Of a stretch of DNA of 64,000 bases, positions 25,077 to 33,957 are shown in pieces; the stretch's first letter is position 1, and every line of letters begins with the position of its first letter. This stretch comes from Nocardiopsis alborubida (lineage in GTDB: Bacteria > Actinomycetota > Actinomycetes > Streptosporangiales > Streptosporangiaceae), in NCBI RefSeq assembly GCF_012396365.1, contig NZ_JAAXPG010000020.1, positions 62,001-126,000 on the forward strand, in the 5' to 3' direction. The notes beneath the pieces were generated by a model, which made no database searches, was not told where the DNA came from, and worked only from the letters and a program-made list of their open reading frames with translations. The translations under genes and the position numbers were made by a program.

Positions 25077-25089
25077 TGGAATGATTCCA
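25077..25089. promoter_or_regulatory. palindrome TGGAATGATTCCA, candidate Fur operator
   Basis: A perfect 6-bp-arm palindrome with a single central base lies 22 bp upstream of the Fur-family start codon, in AT-richer sequence. It resembles Fur/PerR-type boxes and would allow autoregulation of the fur-catalase operon. Confidence 0.6.
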
Positions 25090-25278
25090 ACAAAGGGGTG
25101 CCTAACCCCGCTCCGGTCCGCGTGCGGCGGGCCCCGGCGCACCCCGGGGTGTCCGCCGATCGCTCGCAGAATACCCATTTTGAGATCTACGTCGTAAAAG
25201 TAGCGCGTTGTGAAATACGCCGACGGGAGGGGAGACGCCCCAAACCGAACCACGGCCGTCCACGCTTCGCCGCGGCAC

Positions 25279-26679
25279 TCAGGCGGGCGCGTTCCCCAGC
25301 AGCTTCTTCTGGATCTTGCCCATCGCGTTGCGCGGCAGCGTGTCCACCACGCGCACCTCGCGCGGGCGCTTGTGCACCGACAGGCGCTCGGCGACGAAGT
25401 CGATGACGGCCTCGGGGGAGATGCCCTCACCGACCAGGTAGGCGACGATCCGCTGCCCGAGGTCGTCGTCGGCCTCGCCCACCACGGCGGCCTCCGCCAC
25501 CCCGGGATGGCCGAGCAGCACCGCCTCGACCTCGCCCGCGCCGACCCGGTAGCCGCCGGTCTTGATCATGTCCACCGACATCCGGCCCACGATCCGGTGC
25601 CAGCCGTCCCCGTCGCGGACCGCCGCGTCGCCGGTGCGGAACCAGCCGTCCCCGGTCCACGCCGCGGCCGTGGCCTCTGGCAGCCCGAGGTAGCCCCCGA
25701 ACAGGGTGGCGCCGCGGACCTGGAGTTCGCCGACGCTCTCGCCGTCGGAGGCGACGGGCTCTCCGTGCTCTCCGCGCAGCCGCGTCTCCAGGCCGGGCAG
25801 CGCCGTCCCGACCCAGCCGGTGCGCCGCGGCGCGTCGGCGCGCGCCGCCACGGTGATCAGCGTCTCGGTCATCCCGTACCGCTCCACGGGGCTGTGGCCG
25901 CACGCCTCCCGCAGGCCGTCGGCCACCGTGTCGGGCAGCGGGGCGCTGCCCGAGACCAGCAGCCGCGCCCCGGACAGGGCGCGTGCGCTGTCGGGGTCGC
26001 GGGCGGTCCGCGACCACACGGTCGGCACGCCGAAGAACAGGGTCCCGCGTCGGGCCCCCCTCGCCGCGGCGGCGTAGGCGGCGGGGGTGGGGCGGACGGT
26101 GTGCAGCAGCGGGCTGCCCACGCGCAGGGCCCCCAGGACGCCCAGGATCAGGCCGTGCACGTGGAACAGCGGCAGGCCGTGCACCAGCACGTCGTCTGGC
26201 GTCCAGTCCCAGGCGTCGGCGAGCGCGTCCAGGTCGGCGGCCACGGCCCGGCGCGGGATGACGGCGCCCTTGGGCGGTCCGGTGGTCCCGGAGGTGTACA
26301 TGACCAGCGCGGTGGAGTCGGGCGGCGGTTCGGGCAGCGCGAACGAGGAGCGCTCGGCCGGGTCCACGGGGACGACCGGGAGGTCGACGCCCTCCCGCGG
26401 GGCGCCCAGCCACAGCGAGGCGCCGGAGTCGCGCACGATGTGGCGGCGTTCGGCGGTCCCCGAGTCCGCGGGGACCGGGACCACGGGCACCCCGGCCAGC
26501 AGGCCGCCGACCACCGCGACGACCGTGGACAGCGAGGCCTCGCCGTGCACGGCGACGGCGTCGGCGCCCGCCACCCGTTCGGCCACGGCGGCCGCGGCCG
26601 ACCACAGTTCCTCGCGGTCCAGCTCCGCTCCGCCGACGCTCACCGCGGCCCCCTCGCCCGCGCCCGAACCCAGCAGCAC
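25279..26679 (-). CDS. acyl-CoA synthetase (MatB/malonyl-CoA ligase-like)
   Basis: A 466-residue ANL-superfamily adenylate-forming enzyme with a GTG start (AGGAAGGGG upstream). Motifs: the P-loop MYTSGTTGPPKGAVI, the aromatic-pocket YGMTETLI, GWFRTGDAA, the hinge GRMSVDMIKTGGYRV and the C-terminal catalytic Lys in PRNAMGKIQKKLLG. The compact length and the GGYRV sequence resemble malonyl-CoA synthetases, which ligate malonate or small dicarboxylates to CoA; substrate choice is inference. Monocistronic. Confidence 0.85.
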   Translation of the reverse strand: MLLGSGAGEGAAVSVGGAELDREELWSAAAAVAERVAGADAVAVHGEASLSTVVAVVGGLLAGVPVVPVPADSGTAERRHIVRDSGASLWLGAPREGVDLPVVPVDPAERSSFALPEPPPDSTALVMYTSGTTGPPKGAVIPRRAVAADLDALADAWDWTPDDVLVHGLPLFHVHGLILGVLGALRVGSPLLHTVRPTPAAYAAAARGARRGTLFFGVPTVWSRTARDPDSARALSGARLLVSGSAPLPDTVADGLREACGHSPVERYGMTETLITVAARADAPRRTGWVGTALPGLETRLRGEHGEPVASDGESVGELQVRGATLFGGYLGLPEATAAAWTGDGWFRTGDAAVRDGDGWHRIVGRMSVDMIKTGGYRVGAGEVEAVLLGHPGVAEAAVVGEADDDLGQRIVAYLVGEGISPEAVIDFVAERLSVHKRPREVRVVDTLPRNAMGKIQKKLLGNAPA

Positions 26680-26973
26680 CTCGCGCCCCTTCCTGTCGTG
26701 TCCTGTCCAGTCGGCCAGTACACCACAGGGTCGGTGCGGGGGCGGCCTCGGCCTGTTCCCGTCCCGACCCGTACAGGTCCCGCGCCGGTTGCGCCCTGCC
26801 TCCGTCCGCGCTCCGTCTCGTGTGTCGGACGCGGCGTCCGGGTAGCCGCTTGGCAGAATCCCCGGGGACGGGGCGGGCGCCGGGGGCCGTTCCCGACCAC
26901 CGGTCCCGCGTTCCGGGGTGCCCCGGAACGCGGAACCGGGGCCAACACGTGCGTCAGGTGAGGGGGGAGAGCC

Positions 26974-28020
26974 ATGCGCGCTCTGACAGTGGTGCCGTCA
27001 CAGGCCGGTTCGGTGCGGGTCGGCGAGGTGGAGGCGCCCGTGCCGGGGCCGGGGGAGCTGCTCGTCGACGGCATCGCGCTGGGGATCTGCGGCACCGACC
27101 GCGAGATCGCGGGCGGGGAGTACGGCGAGGCGCCGCCCGGTCACGAGCGTCTGGTCCTGGGGCACGAGTCGCTGGGCCGGGTGCGCGAGGCCCCGGAGGA
27201 CAGTGGATTCTCCGCGGGCGACCTGGTGGTGGGGGTGGTGCGCAGGCCCGACCCCGTGCCGTGCGGGGCCTGTGCGCACGGCGAGTTCGACATGTGCCGC
27301 AACGGCAGGTTCACCGAGCGCGGCATCAAGCAGATCCACGGCTACGGTTCCCAGCAGTGGACGGTGGAGGCCGACTACGCGGTTCGGCTCGATCCGTCGC
27401 TGGAGCGCGTCGGCGTGCTGATGGAGCCGACCACGGTCGTGGCCAAGGCGTGGGAGCAGATCGACCGGATCGGCGGACGCGCCTGGTTCGAGCCGCGTCG
27501 TCTGCTCGTCACCGGTGCCGGGCCGATCGGACTGCTCGCCGCCATGATCGGCGTCCAGCGCGGCCTGGACGTGCACGTGCTGGACCGGGTGGAGCACGGG
27601 GTCAAGCCCGAGCTGGTGGCCGCCCTCGGGGCGACCTACCACACCGGCGGCGTCGCGGAGGTGGCGGCCGCGGGCGAGCCGGACGTGGTCATCGAGGCCA
27701 CCGGCGCCTCCGGCGTCATCCTCGACGCGATGACCCACAACGCGGCCTACGGGATCGTCTGCCTCACCGGCATCTCGTCGGGCGGGCGCACGATCGACGT
27801 CGACGCCGGGGCGATCAACCGTCGGTTGGTCCTGGAGAACGACGTGCTCCTCGGGTCGGTCAACGCCAACCTGCGGCACTACGAGACGGCCGCGAAGGCG
27901 CTGGCGCGGGCCGACCGCTCCTGGCTGGAGCGGGTGATCACCCGGCGGCTGCCGCTGGAGCGCGCACACGAGGCGTTCGAGCCCGGCGGCGACCACGTCA
28001 AGACCGTCATCGAGCTGTGA
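26974..28020 (+). CDS. zinc-type glucose/alcohol dehydrogenase (MDR family)
   Basis: A 348-residue medium-chain dehydrogenase. Catalytic zinc region: LGICGTDREIAGG and LVLGHESLGRV. A structural-zinc-like segment PCGACAHGEFDMC has three cysteines rather than four. NAD(P) binding: LLVTGAGPIGLLAAMIG. GIKQIHGYGSQQWTVE and the C-terminal DHVKTVIEL resemble archaeal/actinobacterial glucose 1-dehydrogenases, so sugar oxidation is the best guess. ATG start with GGGGGGAGAGCC upstream. Confidence 0.85.
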   Translation: MRALTVVPSQAGSVRVGEVEAPVPGPGELLVDGIALGICGTDREIAGGEYGEAPPGHERLVLGHESLGRVREAPEDSGFSAGDLVVGVVRRPDPVPCGACAHGEFDMCRNGRFTERGIKQIHGYGSQQWTVEADYAVRLDPSLERVGVLMEPTTVVAKAWEQIDRIGGRAWFEPRRLLVTGAGPIGLLAAMIGVQRGLDVHVLDRVEHGVKPELVAALGATYHTGGVAEVAAAGEPDVVIEATGASGVILDAMTHNAAYGIVCLTGISSGGRTIDVDAGAINRRLVLENDVLLGSVNANLRHYETAAKALARADRSWLERVITRRLPLERAHEAFEPGGDHVKTVIEL

Positions 28021-28195
28021 GCGGCCGCCGGTAGGTGCTGGACGTGGGCTGGGCGAGGACGCCGCTGGTGTGACGCGGGGGTCTTGACCCGCGGTGGCGA
28101 AGGGAGCCGGGCCCCTGTGCGAGGGCGTACCCGGACGGGGAGCCTGCTGGCGGACGTTGCGGGCAGTCCGCTGACGTCACCTGCGGTCGCGGCCG

Positions 28196-29053
28196 TCATC
28201 CACGCGCGGGGGCACCGGTGTTCGGTTCCGACAGCTGGAGGAGCCGCTGTGCGGTGGTCTCGTCGGCCGGTGTCATCACGGTCAGGCGGTGACCGGTCTC
28301 CGCGACGTTGGTCGAGACGAAATTGAGTCGCAGCAAGCCGACGCGTGGACTGTCCAGTCGTTTGGTCTCGAGGTGCTGGAGCATGACGTCGTGCCGGTTC
28401 CACAGCCGTGAGAATTCCTCCGACCGCTGCCGCAGCTCCTTGACCGTGGTGCTCGCGGTGTGGCCTGTGTCGGTGCCGGCGACCGCGCGCAGCTGCGCGA
28501 CCATCCGGGCGGCGACGATGTCGTCGTCGACGTAACGGCTGCGCCAGTCGGCGTTGGTGAAGAACTGCAACGCACAGTTCCGCTCGGCGGGCGGTATCTG
28601 GTCCATGTCCGTGAACAGGAAGCGGTAGGAGGGGTTGTAGGCCACCACGTCGAACACGCTGGTCTGCAGGCAGGCGGGGTAGGGGTCGAGTTTGTCCAGT
28701 ACCGGCTGGTACGCCGCCGACAGCGACGCGTCGAGTGCCAGCGGAGCGGTCGACTGGGTGCGCGCGCCGGCCAGGTGTTCCAGGTGTCGCTTCTCGGTGT
28801 CGTCCAGGCGAAGGGCCCTGCCGACCGCGGTCAGGACCTGTGCGCTGACGTTGATCGGTCGGCCCTGTTCGAGCCAGGTGTACCAGGTGACGCCCACTCC
28901 GGCGAGCACCGCGACCTCCTCGCGCCGCAGACCGGGCGTGCGACGGCGTCCGGTGGTGGGAAGCCCCACCTGGTCCGGGGTGAGCCGTTCGCGTCGGGTG
29001 CGCAGGAAGGCGCCGAGATCGCGTCTGATCGAGGGGGGACGGGAACCTGTCAT
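28196..29053 (-). CDS. MmyB-family helix-turn-helix regulator
   Basis: A 285-residue actinobacterial regulator. N-terminal XRE-type HTH: PGLRREEVAVLAGVGVTWYT, then WLEQGRPINVSAQVLTAVGR. The C-terminal MmyB-like ligand-binding domain begins near VVAYNPSYRFLFTDMDQIPP and includes RNCALQFFTNADWRSRY. Such proteins often bind fatty-acid-like ligands and control an adjacent divergent gene. The ATG with GTGGGAAC upstream is chosen over one six codons earlier. It is divergent from an MFS pump, its presumed target. The 175-bp gap at 28021-28195 holds nothing recognisable. Confidence 0.9.
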   Translation of the reverse strand: MTGSRPPSIRRDLGAFLRTRRERLTPDQVGLPTTGRRRTPGLRREEVAVLAGVGVTWYTWLEQGRPINVSAQVLTAVGRALRLDDTEKRHLEHLAGARTQSTAPLALDASLSAAYQPVLDKLDPYPACLQTSVFDVVAYNPSYRFLFTDMDQIPPAERNCALQFFTNADWRSRYVDDDIVAARMVAQLRAVAGTDTGHTASTTVKELRQRSEEFSRLWNRHDVMLQHLETKRLDSPRVGLLRLNFVSTNVAETGHRLTVMTPADETTAQRLLQLSEPNTGAPARG

Positions 29054-29117
29054 GTTCCCACCATGCCTCACATGCGGACCAGTAGCCAGGTTCGCTCAGT
29101 ACCCCCATAAACAGGCA

Positions 29118-29129
29118 CCTGGTACCAGG
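29118..29129. promoter_or_regulatory. perfect 12-bp palindrome CCTGGTACCAGG
   Basis: It lies in the 101-bp divergent gap between the MmyB regulator and the MFS transporter, 25 bp before the transporter start. A likely operator for the regulator. Confidence 0.55.
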
Positions 29130-29154
29130 ATGAGGTCCCTGCCAGGGTCGAGAC

Positions 29155-30666
29155 GTGACTAGAGAATCGAAACCGCGGAGCGAGACGTCCTCTGCGCAGA
29201 CAGAGGGTTACCGTGAGTCCCGCGGTGCCACCACGCTGGACCGGTCATCGGCTGTGGAAGGGGCGCCGCCCGCGACACTGGGCATGGCCGGACTCCTGAC
29301 CGCGCTGTCCGCCCTGTTGCTGTCGGTGATGAGCTTCGCTGCGGCGGGCATCGCCGTACCGAGTATCGGAACCTCGCTGCAGGCCTCAGCTTCCGAGCAG
29401 TCGCTGGTGGTGTCGGTCTACTCCCTGGGCTTCGCAGCGCCGATGGTCGTCGGTGGACGTCTGGGCGACCTGTACGGCAGGCGGCGGCTCTTCCTGTTCG
29501 GCATGGCCGGATTCACCGCGTTCTCGCTGATGGCGACGCTCGCGCCGACCATTGCCGTGCTGATCGTCGCCCGCGCGCTCACCGGTGTGTCGGCGGCGGC
29601 GATGGTGCCTCAGGTGCTCGCGACGATCACGGCCTCCACGCATGGACGCGAGCGTGCCCGGGCGGTGGCGTTGTTCGGGGCGACCGCGGGCGGCGCGACG
29701 GCGGTGGGCCAGGTCCTCGGCGGCGTCCTGCTGTCGGTCCCACTGCTCGGTTCCCCCTGGCGCACGGTCTTCGCGATGAGTGTCCTCATGGGCGCCGTCG
29801 CGTTCCTCGCCGCTCTGCGCTGGATGCCCAGTACCGACGCGCCGGGCGATCGTTCGCTGGACCTGATCGGTACCGTGTTGCTGGGGGCATCGCTGCTCGC
29901 GCTGATGATCCCGTTGTCCCAGGGCGGTGCGCTCGGTTGGCCCGGGTGGTGCTGGGCACTGCTGGCGGCCAGTCCGGTGGCGTTCGCGGCGTTCTGGACG
30001 CGGCAGCTCCGTCTGCACCGCCGTGACCTGGTCCCGCTCGTGCCTCCTCCGCTCCTGCGTCTGAGGTCGTACCGACTCGGCCTCGTCATGGCCCTCCTGC
30101 TCCAGTCGGCCTTCGGTGCGTTCACGTTCCTCTACGCGCTCTCCACACAGACGGGTCTGGGCTGGTCCCCGATGAGCGCGGCCTTCGTGCTGCTGCCGTT
30201 CGCGCTGTGCTTCTTCGCCGTGTCGATCTGGTCGGGAAGGCTGGCACCCCGTTTCGGGTTCCGCCGTCTGCTGACGATCGGCGGGTTCGTCCAGGCGGCG
30301 ATGCTGGTGGCGACCGCGGCATCGGTGCTCGTGCAGGGCCCGGGCATGAGCGGGTGGATGCTGGGCACTCTGCTGGTCGGCGTCGGGGTCGGTCAGGCGC
30401 TCATGTTCGGGCCGCTGGTCGGAGCGATGATCGCCGACGTCGCGCCCTCCTCGGCTGGAGCGGCCTCCGGGGTCATCCAGACCACGCAGCAGGCCGCCAT
30501 GGGGCTCGGGGTCGCGGTCGCTGGAGGGGTTCTGGGTACCGCGATGGCTGGCTCCACCGCCCCACTCGGGCAGGCCTACATGACGGCACTCGCGATCTGC
30601 ATGATCGTCCAGGCCGTGTTCGCGATCGCCTTCGCCCTCTTCGCCTTCGCCCTGCCCAGACGCTGA
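29155..30666 (+). CDS. MFS transporter, DHA2-type drug efflux
   Basis: A 503-residue, roughly 14-helix major facilitator. Loop 2-3 motif A reads GGRLGDLYGRRRLFLFG, and motif C-like Gly-rich helices (AVGQVLGGVLLSVPLLGSPW) place it in the proton-driven multidrug exporter subfamily. GTG start. The N-terminal 45 residues are soluble and non-conserved. It is divergent from the MmyB regulator, which probably represses it. Confidence 0.9.
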   Translation: MTRESKPRSETSSAQTEGYRESRGATTLDRSSAVEGAPPATLGMAGLLTALSALLLSVMSFAAAGIAVPSIGTSLQASASEQSLVVSVYSLGFAAPMVVGGRLGDLYGRRRLFLFGMAGFTAFSLMATLAPTIAVLIVARALTGVSAAAMVPQVLATITASTHGRERARAVALFGATAGGATAVGQVLGGVLLSVPLLGSPWRTVFAMSVLMGAVAFLAALRWMPSTDAPGDRSLDLIGTVLLGASLLALMIPLSQGGALGWPGWCWALLAASPVAFAAFWTRQLRLHRRDLVPLVPPPLLRLRSYRLGLVMALLLQSAFGAFTFLYALSTQTGLGWSPMSAAFVLLPFALCFFAVSIWSGRLAPRFGFRRLLTIGGFVQAAMLVATAASVLVQGPGMSGWMLGTLLVGVGVGQALMFGPLVGAMIADVAPSSAGAASGVIQTTQQAAMGLGVAVAGGVLGTAMAGSTAPLGQAYMTALAICMIVQAVFAIAFALFAFALPRR

Positions 30667-30737
30667 GCCGGGAACGAGCGGTGCCGACACCATGAGCGGA
30701 CGGTCGCGCGATGTCGCCGACATCGGAGGTGATCACG

Positions 30738-31427
30738 GTGTGGAGCCTTCTGGGCCGCGGGCCCGGCGGTCAGGGGCTCGTCTCCTTTGACGGGTTGCGG
30801 GAGCGCGGAGCTCCCGTCGGTGTTCCGTGCGGGTCCGGAGAAACAGCCGCGTTTTCCGCGGGGGTGTTCTCCCCCGACGGCGACCTGCTGGTGGCGCACA
30901 CCCTCCAGGACGAACTGAGCGTGTGGGACTGGAGGGAGGGCCGGGAGGTCGCCCGTCCCAGTGCGACCCTCGACAGGCTGGCGGGCTTCGGTTTCCTGCC
31001 CGAGGGATGCGGCATCGCGGCCGTCGCCATGGAACCGCGACCGCGGCCCGGGAACGAGTACCCGGCGCCGGTGGGGCAGGGGTTCGACCTGGTCTCGGGC
31101 ACGGTCACCGGGTACGGGAACGGGGGCTCGACCAGCGGGACCCCTGCGGAGCGGCCTCCGGCCGTGAACACCATCGACAGCGACGGGGAAACCCCCGTCT
31201 TCCTCGATGAGCGACGGTTGGCCCTGAGGAACCCCGCGGGCTCCTCGGACTGGAGCATCACGGCCTGGGACGTGCGCACGGGCGAACGGCTGCACACGGT
31301 CCGTCCGGTGGCGGACGGGGTGTTCGCGCCGATCCGGGGGACCGACGAGGTCGTCGCGGTGAAGACGGAGGAACCGGGTGTGCGGCTCCTCGACCCCGAG
31401 ACCTGGGAGAGCGTCGGGACGCTGTGA
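30738..31427 (+). CDS. WD40/beta-propeller-like hypothetical protein
   Basis: About 229 residues. A GGAGG 8 bp upstream supports the GTG at 30738; an in-frame ATG at 30711 lacks such a site. It contains one clear WD-like blade, FSPDGDLLVAHTLQDELSVW then DWREGREVARP, and a second near SITAWDVRTGERLHTVRPV. This is far fewer than the seven blades of a full propeller, so it may be a fragment or a divergent small member. No signal peptide. Function unknown. Confidence 0.55.
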   Translation: MWSLLGRGPGGQGLVSFDGLRERGAPVGVPCGSGETAAFSAGVFSPDGDLLVAHTLQDELSVWDWREGREVARPSATLDRLAGFGFLPEGCGIAAVAMEPRPRPGNEYPAPVGQGFDLVSGTVTGYGNGGSTSGTPAERPPAVNTIDSDGETPVFLDERRLALRNPAGSSDWSITAWDVRTGERLHTVRPVADGVFAPIRGTDEVVAVKTEEPGVRLLDPETWESVGTL

Positions 31428-31464
31428 GGAGGGCAGCGCGGTTCCGGGTTCTGGGAGGCGGTGC

Positions 31465-32382
31465 TCAGTCCTGGTCGGTGACGCTGTCGGTGCCCTGGTT
31501 CTGGCGCCGTATCCCGATTCCCGAGCTGGACGCGGTCCAGCTGGCGAGGATGTCCATAGCCCGCCGTGACGGCGAGTCGGCCTCAGTGGTGTAGACGAAC
31601 AGTGTGGTGTCGGTGTCGCCGGGCGGGTTGAGGGTCTCGTACTCGACGGTCAGGTCACCGACGAGTGAGTGGCGAAGCCGCTTCGAGCCGTGGGTGCGCT
31701 GGTGCACCCGGTGCTGCTCCCACCACCGGTCGAACTCGCGGCTGTGTTCGCGCAACTCGGCGACGAGCGCGATGGTGGCGCGGTCGTCGGGATCGCGGCC
31801 GACCTCGAACCGCAGGCTCTCGACCGCTGCGCGGGCCTGGTCGTCCCAGTCCACGAACAGCGCGCGGGCTTCCTCGTCGAGGAATATCCAGCGCGCGTAG
31901 TTGCGGTGGGCGGGAGGCATGCCTTCGAAGTCGGCGAAAAGCGCCGCGCCCATCCTGTTGACCGCCAATACGTCGGTGCGACGTCCAAGGATGAGCGCGG
32001 GTTCGCCGTCGAGAGCGTCGAGGAGCTGGTGGAGCCCTGGACGCACGCGTTGGACGCCAGGAGCCCGTCGCCGGGTCGGTGCCACCCTCACCCCGATGAG
32101 GTCTTCCAGGTGTGTCCGTCCTGCGGCGTCGAGTCCGAGCGCGTGACCGATCGCCTCGATCACGGCCGGGGAGGGCGTGATACGCCGACCCTGCTCGAGA
32201 CGGGCGTAGTAGTCGGTGGACACCCCGGCCAGCAGTGCGACCTCCTCGCGCCGCAGCCCGGGGACGCGGCGTATGCGCCCGTCGGGCGGCAGCCCCGCAC
32301 GTGACGGGTCGCCCTGGCTCCGAGCACGGCGTAGGAAATCGGCGAGTTCGCGATTCGTCTGTGCCACAACCCCATTGTCCAC
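31465..32382 (-). CDS. MmyB-family helix-turn-helix regulator
   Basis: A 305-residue regulator of the same family as the gene at 28196. HTH: VPGLRREEVALLAGVSTDYY, then ARLEQGRRITPSPAVIEAIG. The ligand-binding domain includes ILGRRTDVLAVNRMGAALFA and RNYARWIFLDEEARALFVDW. A GTG at 32382 is taken as the start; a second GTG at 32367 has a better purine-rich upstream. It is divergent from an SDR gene, its likely target, with a promoter and dyad between. Confidence 0.9.
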   Translation of the reverse strand: MDNGVVAQTNRELADFLRRARSQGDPSRAGLPPDGRIRRVPGLRREEVALLAGVSTDYYARLEQGRRITPSPAVIEAIGHALGLDAAGRTHLEDLIGVRVAPTRRRAPGVQRVRPGLHQLLDALDGEPALILGRRTDVLAVNRMGAALFADFEGMPPAHRNYARWIFLDEEARALFVDWDDQARAAVESLRFEVGRDPDDRATIALVAELREHSREFDRWWEQHRVHQRTHGSKRLRHSLVGDLTVEYETLNPPGDTDTTLFVYTTEADSPSRRAMDILASWTASSSGIGIRRQNQGTDSVTDQD

Positions 32383-32409
32383 GAGGTCGACAGAATTCGC
32401 CTGGGCCGC

Positions 32410-32456
32410 TTGTGCCTGGACCTCCGAGTCCTAGGTTCCGGCGTGCGAGGTCGCAC
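32410..32456 (+). promoter_or_regulatory. promoter and downstream dyad of SDR gene
   Basis: TTGTGC (32410-32415) and TAGGTT (32432-32437) are spaced 16 bp and face the SDR gene. GTGCGA-GG-TCGCAC, a perfect 6-bp-arm dyad at 32443-32456, overlaps the expected start region and could be the MmyB operator. Confidence 0.5.
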
Positions 32457-32567
32457 AGGACCCGAGATCAGCCCCCGCGGCCTTGTGTCGTGAACCAGTC
32501 TTGGAGTCACGCCGGCACGGGACACCACCCGACGGCGTCTCCCCGAACTCCGAGATTGAGGATGACC

Positions 32568-33431
32568 ATGAGTTTTCCGTCGAATCGTCCGTCGACCTGG
32601 TTCGTGACCGGTACCTCTCGCGGCCTGGGCCTCGAGCTGGTCACCCAGTTGCTCGAGCGCGGCGACAACGTCGCGGCGACCACCAGATCCACCGACCGGC
32701 TGCTGTCGGCGATCGGCGATCGCGTCGACACGTCGCGGCTGCTCCCCCTGGCCGTCGATCTGCGAGACGATGCTGCTGTCAAGCAGGCCGTCGACCAGAC
32801 CGTCGCCCGCTTCGGCATCCTCGACGCCGTCGTCAACAACGCTGGCTACGGCTACCTGGCCGCGGTCGAGGAAACCGACCCCGCCGACGTCCGCGACATG
32901 CTCGACGTCCAGGTCGTCGGCGTGTGGAACGTCCTGCGTGCCACCGTGCCGGTCCTGCGGCAGCAGAAGAGCGGTCACATCGTCAACGTCTCCTCGGTGC
33001 TCGGGCTGGTCTCCCTTCCGGGGTGGGCGCTCTACTGTGCCGGCAAGTTCGCGTTGGAAGGCCTCAGCGAGGCCCTCGCCGGTGAGGTCGCCGACTTCGG
33101 CGTCAAGGTCACGATCGTCGAGCCCGGCTATTTCCGCACCGACTTCCTCACCCGGGACTCCCTCGCGCTGCCCGCCCAGACCACCGACGCCTACCCGGGC
33201 ATCCGCGAAATGGTCGAAAACCACCTGAACCTACAGGGCAGCCAGCTCGGCGACCCGGTCAAGGGCGCCACGGCGATCATCGACCGGGTCGTGAGCGACG
33301 CCGAGGGCCCGCTGCGCCAGGTGCTCGGCTCGGACGCGTACGCCTTCGTCACCGACAAGGTCGAGGCCCTGCGCGCGAACCTCGACGCCACCGCGCGGAC
33401 CGCGCCCGTCACCGACCACCCCGCTGCCTGA
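32568..33431 (+). CDS. SDR family oxidoreductase (17-beta-HSD-like)
   Basis: A 287-residue SDR with WFVTGTSRGLGLELV (TGTSRGLG cofactor loop), NNAGYGYLAAVEE, the catalytic Ser in HIVNVSSVLGL, YCAGKFALEGLSEAL and VEPGYFRTDF. This form is often annotated as a 17-beta-hydroxysteroid-dehydrogenase-like or oxidoreductase gene beside an MmyB regulator. The ATG at 32568 has GAGGA five bases upstream; the ATG six bases earlier is too close to it. Substrate unknown. Confidence 0.9.
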   Translation: MSFPSNRPSTWFVTGTSRGLGLELVTQLLERGDNVAATTRSTDRLLSAIGDRVDTSRLLPLAVDLRDDAAVKQAVDQTVARFGILDAVVNNAGYGYLAAVEETDPADVRDMLDVQVVGVWNVLRATVPVLRQQKSGHIVNVSSVLGLVSLPGWALYCAGKFALEGLSEALAGEVADFGVKVTIVEPGYFRTDFLTRDSLALPAQTTDAYPGIREMVENHLNLQGSQLGDPVKGATAIIDRVVSDAEGPLRQVLGSDAYAFVTDKVEALRANLDATARTAPVTDHPAA

Positions 33432-33542
33432 CTCTCCGACACCCGCACCAGCTGAGAGGTGAACCTTGTCGGCGGTGCGTCGTTACCGGCCTCCGCCGGA
33501 TCCGCCCCTCGGTGAAGACCCGGTCGGTCTCCTGGGTGTGCT

Positions 33543-33584
33543 CGGGTGCGGGTGCGGGTGCGGGTGCGGGTGCGGGTGCGGGTG
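33543..33584. repeat. seven tandem copies of CGGGTG
   Basis: A perfect hexanucleotide array in the 526-bp gene-free stretch 33432-33957. The + strand reads (GGGTGC)n, a strong G-quadruplex-forming pattern. Copy number may vary by slippage. Both strands have open frames through it, giving Ala-Pro or His-Pro repeats, but these look like by-products. Confidence 0.85.
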
Positions 33585-33775
33585 GGGCGTGGGGCTGGCC
33601 GGGGTCGCGTGCTGCCGCGGCGGGCCGCGCGGGGGTGTTGGCGGGGGCGGGGACCGTCCATGGATCCTTGCGGTTTCGTGCGGACGTGAACTGCCTGTGG
33701 CGGTCGAACACGCTCCGTATCTCAGTGGCCACTGCACGAATGGCCGGCTGTGATCGCAAGCGCACGCGATAGTGG

Positions 33776-33805
33776 TTGGCTCTATTCACAAGTTCTGTGT
33801 ATGGT
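33776..33805 (+). promoter_or_regulatory. sigma-70-type promoter of DUF4352-like gene
   Basis: TTGGCT (33776-33781) and TATGGT (33800-33805), 18-bp spacing, lie in locally AT-rich sequence about 150 bp before the lipoprotein-like gene. CTGTGT ... ACACAG flanks the -10 region as a short inverted repeat. Confidence 0.5.
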
Positions 33806-33957
33806 GAGAACACAGCGAAGCTCAACGGGTCTCGCGAAGACGGGCGTGTATGCGCGTTTCTGTCTCCGCCCCTGCCCGCCGAGCGCATCCGCCCGGTGGG
33901 CGGCGCACATTCCGGCAGCGCCCCGTGCTGCCCCCTGCACACAGACCGGAGCACACC

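Noticed and set aside
33543-33584. CRISPR-like array
   Set aside because: Units are 6 bp with no spacers; it is a microsatellite.
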